Below are positions 15,826 to 17,915 of a stretch of DNA of 17,915 nt, piece by piece. The position numbers were made by a program, and so were the translations under genes. The notes beneath the pieces were generated by a model. It was given only the letters and a program-made list of their open reading frames with translations, ran no database searches and had not been told where the DNA came from. Origin of the DNA: CAZWBR01 sp964404205 (GTDB lineage Bacteria > Bacteroidota > Bacteroidia > Bacteroidales > Prolixibacteraceae); NCBI GenBank assembly GCA_964404205.1, contig CAYOJD010000071.1, forward strand, positions 1 to 17,915, read 5' to 3'. Numbering within the stretch: the stretch's first letter is position 1; the number at the start of each line of letters is the position of its first letter.

Positions 15826-17220
15826 ATGGAAAAATCATTTTTCTATCATGCTATAAAGATCGATACCGAGAAATGCATGGGTTGTACCCACTGTATGACT
15901 GTGTGTCCTACTCAGGCTATCAGAGTGTTGCAGGGAAAAGCAGTGCTCAATCCCAACCGGTGTATTGATTGCGGCGAGTGCTTCAGGGTTTGTCCGGTTT
16001 CGGCCTATTCGGTAACCCACGACGATTTGGAAATGATTACCCGCTTCTCGGCATCGATAGCACTTGTGCCAGGTATTTTCTTCGGGCAATTTCCCGATCA
16101 TATTACAATCGATCAAATACATCAGGCCATGAAAAAATTGGGCTTTACGCATGTATTTGAGATTGAGGGAGGTGTAGAGGTTTTGATCGATGCTTTCAAT
16201 GAAATGGTAACCGATTCATCAACCGAAAAACCGGTTATTTCTTCGTTTTGTCCTTCAGTTGTAAGGCTTATTCAGGTGCGTTTTCCTGGCTTGACCTCCA
16301 ATATCGCCCCACTTGCGGCTCCGGCTGACCTGGCGGCCAATTATTACAGGCGAAAACTGATTGAAGAGGGCTTCGACCCAAAACAGACAGGTGTTTTTTA
16401 TATTACACCGTGTGCAGCTAAAATTGCTGCTTTCAAGAGTCCGGTAGGTGAAGAGGTCTCGCCATTGGATGGGGTTATCAATCTGAATTTTCTTTTCAAT
16501 AAAGTATACCATTTGCTCAGACAGGGTGCCATTTCCAACGAAAAAAGGGAAACCGAGTGCTGTTTGCCCGACGATCGTTCTATCCGGTGGAGCCTTACCA
16601 ATGGAGAAGCCCGTCATATCAACGGGCGTACGTTATGTATTGATGGTATCAGTAATGTTATTGAATTTCTGGAAAAGGTTGAAAATGAAGAGGCTACAGG
16701 TGTCGATTTCCTTGAGCTGCGCGCCTGCGATGAATCATGTGCCGGCGGAATCCTCACGGCTGAAAATCGTTTTCTTTCGGTTGAGCGATTGAACAAAAGG
16801 GCTCGAAAACATCGGCAAATGTTTAAAGAAGATAGTGGATTCATCCCTTTGAGTTTTGGCGACAAAAAAGATTATCTGTCGGCCAAACTGAAACTTCCGC
16901 AAAAGATTGAACCTCGTTCAATTGTACTTGATGAAGATATGGCCAAAGCTTTGCATAAATTGCAGAAGGCCCGCGATTTGATGTGCTATTTGCCGGCTAT
17001 CGATTGCGGCGCTTGTGGCGCGCCAACCTGTCAGGCATTGGCCGAAGATATTGTGAGCCAACGGGCCAACCTGTCGCATTGTGTTTTTATGCAACGGCAG
17101 ATGGAGAAGCATCATAAACTAAGCAATGATCACGCTTTCAAGATTATAGAAAAGGTTTGGGGAGCATCGAGGCTCGACAAGGATTGTTACAAAAAAGGCG
17201 CAAAATATGAAACTAACTGA
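15826..17220 (+). CDS. [FeFe]-hydrogenase-like H-cluster-domain protein with ferredoxin and C-terminal Fe-S domains (putative redox/H2 sensor)
   Basis: A 464-residue multi-cluster iron-sulfur protein. Two [4Fe-4S] ferredoxin motifs come first: Cys17, 20, 23, 27 and Cys46, 49, 52, 56. The [FeFe]-hydrogenase large-subunit domain (about 75-330) follows. Its L1 motif is SSFCPSVVR (139-147) with Cys142, L2 is TPCAAK (194-199) with Cys196, and L3 is LRACDESCAGG (298-308) with Cys301 and Cys305. These correspond to all four H-cluster ligands. The proton-transfer Cys of catalytic enzymes (TSCCPxW) is replaced by Phe141, and the Met residues of MPC and MAC are Thr194 and Arg299. A C-terminal Fe-S domain has Cys394, 397, 402 and 419 (CGACGAPTC). 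There is no PAS domain. It probably senses redox state or H2 and signals through the adjacent ATPase and DRTGG/PHP partners (inference). It resembles the Thermotoga TM1421-type proteins as I recall them. Bulk hydrogenase activity is unlikely. It overlaps the next gene by 14 bp. Confidence 0.88.
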   Translation: MEKSFFYHAIKIDTEKCMGCTHCMTVCPTQAIRVLQGKAVLNPNRCIDCGECFRVCPVSAYSVTHDDLEMITRFSASIALVPGIFFGQFPDHITIDQIHQAMKKLGFTHVFEIEGGVEVLIDAFNEMVTDSSTEKPVISSFCPSVVRLIQVRFPGLTSNIAPLAAPADLAANYYRRKLIEEGFDPKQTGVFYITPCAAKIAAFKSPVGEEVSPLDGVINLNFLFNKVYHLLRQGAISNEKRETECCLPDDRSIRWSLTNGEARHINGRTLCIDGISNVIEFLEKVENEEATGVDFLELRACDESCAGGILTAENRFLSVERLNKRARKHRQMFKEDSGFIPLSFGDKKDYLSAKLKLPQKIEPRSIVLDEDMAKALHKLQKARDLMCYLPAIDCGACGAPTCQALAEDIVSQRANLSHCVFMQRQMEKHHKLSNDHAFKIIEKVWGASRLDKDCYKKGAKYETN

Positions 17221-17542
17221 AATTATCGAAAGTCTTCATTTGACCTGTTTTACAGAGGAAGAAATTCCCAATAGGGATATTACGGCCTGTTATGCCGGCG
17301 ATCTATTGTCAGATGTAATGGGTACATTGAATGAAAATGAGATTTGGATAACCCTGCAAACCCATAAAAATGTGGCGGCTATAGCTTCTCTAAAAGATGC
17401 AGCTGCTATTTTGCTGGTAAAAGATTTGAACCCTGATGCAGATATGCTGTTTCATGCCGGTGAAGAAGGGATTCCAGTACTTGGAACTGAAGAAAATACC
17501 TTTGTTATTTCCGGGAAAATTTATCAGTTGTTAAACAAATAG
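17207..17542 (+). CDS. DRTGG-domain protein, second copy
   Basis: A 111-residue single-domain protein related to the first gene of the operon. It shares the layout KLTEIIESLHL, the hallmark AGDLLSDVMG (SDLLSDVLT in the first copy), the strand EIWITLQTH, AAAILLVKDLNPDADML, and the terminal EEGIPVLGTEENTF. The two copies are clearly diverged, so they are old duplicates and may form a heteromer. Its ATG lies inside the last codons of the Fe-S protein gene (14-bp overlap), and its stop is 5 bp before the PHP gene. No enzymatic residues can be named. Domain call is good; function is unknown. Confidence 0.82.
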   Translation: MKLTEIIESLHLTCFTEEEIPNRDITACYAGDLLSDVMGTLNENEIWITLQTHKNVAAIASLKDAAAILLVKDLNPDADMLFHAGEEGIPVLGTEENTFVISGKIYQLLNK

Positions 17543-17547
17543 CTGCA

Positions 17548-17915
17548 ATGAGAACGTTTCTGGCCGATTTGCATATCCATACCCTTCTTTCGCCTTGCGG
17601 CGATTTGGAGATGACTCCTCGCATGGTGGTGGAAAAATCGCTCGAACGTGGATTATCGATAATTGCCATTTCCGACCATAACTCAACCCGAATGGGAGAG
17701 ATTATTGCAGCTTTTGCAGCCACAAAAGGCTTGACCGTGTTGCCGGCAGTCGAGGTGAATACAGCAGAAGAGGTTCACTGTCTGGCCATTTTGCCTGATT
17801 GGAAAAGAGCTGCCACATTTCAGCAGTTTTTGGACAATAAACTGATTGTAATAAAAAATAAGCCATCACTTTTTGGTTATCAGGTGGTTGTCGATGTTGA
17901 TGAGCAGGTATTATT
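17548..17915 (+). CDS. PHP-domain metal-dependent phosphoesterase (truncated by window end)
   Basis: The first 122 codons of a PHP-superfamily hydrolase run off the right edge. The ATG at 17548 follows the second DRTGG gene after 5 bp. PHP metal-binding motifs are in order: ADLHIHT with His9 and His11, ISDHN with Asp43 and His44, Glu69 in AVEVN, and His77 in EVHCLA. Members hydrolyse phosphoesters such as nucleotide-derived or histidinol phosphates. This short PHP type is usually annotated as an uncharacterised metal-dependent phosphoesterase. In this operon it might break down or reset a phosphorylated signal made by the ATPase, which is inference. It is interrupted only by the window edge, with no sign of damage. 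Confidence 0.88.
   Translation, partial: MRTFLADLHIHTLLSPCGDLEMTPRMVVEKSLERGLSIIAISDHNSTRMGEIIAAFAATKGLTVLPAVEVNTAEEVHCLAILPDWKRAATFQQFLDNKLIVIKNKPSLFGYQVVVDVDEQVL

Noticed and set aside
15826..17220. Annotation as a catalytic [FeFe]-hydrogenase HydA
   Set aside because: The proton-transfer Cys and the conserved Met residues of catalytic enzymes are replaced, and no maturase or electron-transfer subunit is visible in the window.
1..17915. tRNA, rRNA, riboswitch, CRISPR array, insertion sequence or integrase
   Set aside because: Intergenic spaces are short and show no cloverleaf, repeat-spacer pattern, transposase or terminal inverted repeats.

Overview
The window comes from the chromosome of a member of the Bacteroidota. 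It carries a SusC/SusD pair, lipoproteins with acidic residues after the lipobox cysteine, and promoters matching the Bacteroidota -7 consensus TAnnTTTG; Shine-Dalgarno sequences are mostly absent. The [FeFe]-hydrogenase-like gene set at the right edge suggests an anaerobic or facultative fermenter, possibly of the Marinilabiliales/Prolixibacteraceae type. That placement is inference, because no rRNA or other taxonomic marker is present.

Layout from left to right: (1) 1-403 is an AT-rich leader with a probable promoter. (2) 410-5464 is a SusC TonB-dependent transporter followed by its SusD surface lipoprotein, closed by a strong intrinsic terminator. No glycoside hydrolase or regulator accompanies the pair inside the window. 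(3) 5557-6438 (minus) is a class III-like PPK2 polyphosphate kinase, transcribed divergently from mnmE (6602-7996, plus), the tRNA wobble-modification GTPase. (4) 8081-9917 (minus) is a two-gene unit of an outer-membrane beta-barrel protein and a PCMD-type lipoprotein. It converges on mnmE across a hairpin terminator. (5) 10054-11370 (minus) is a Tat-exported Gfo/Idh/MocA-family oxidoreductase with its own terminator. (6) 11488-14832 (minus) is mfd, the transcription-repair coupling factor, which appears to start at TTG. (7) 15043 to the right edge (plus) is a tight five-gene operon: DRTGG protein, stand-alone GHKL ATPase, ferredoxin/H-cluster-domain/Fe-S protein, second DRTGG protein, and a PHP-domain phosphoesterase cut off by the window end.

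The last operon is the most interesting part. Its third gene keeps all four cysteines that ligate the H-cluster in [FeFe]-hydrogenases, but the residue equivalent to the catalytic proton-transfer cysteine is Phe, and both neighbouring Met positions are changed. This is what would be expected of a sensory or otherwise non-classical H-cluster protein. Its stand-alone ATPase, DRTGG and PHP partners suggest a redox- or H2-sensing signalling module. From memory, similar gene sets lie beside electron-bifurcating HydABC hydrogenases in Thermotoga and Clostridia. The arrangement is therefore probably not new, but its function is poorly described. The other genes are ordinary housekeeping or nutrient-uptake genes. 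No tRNA, rRNA, CRISPR array, insertion sequence or prophage gene was seen.
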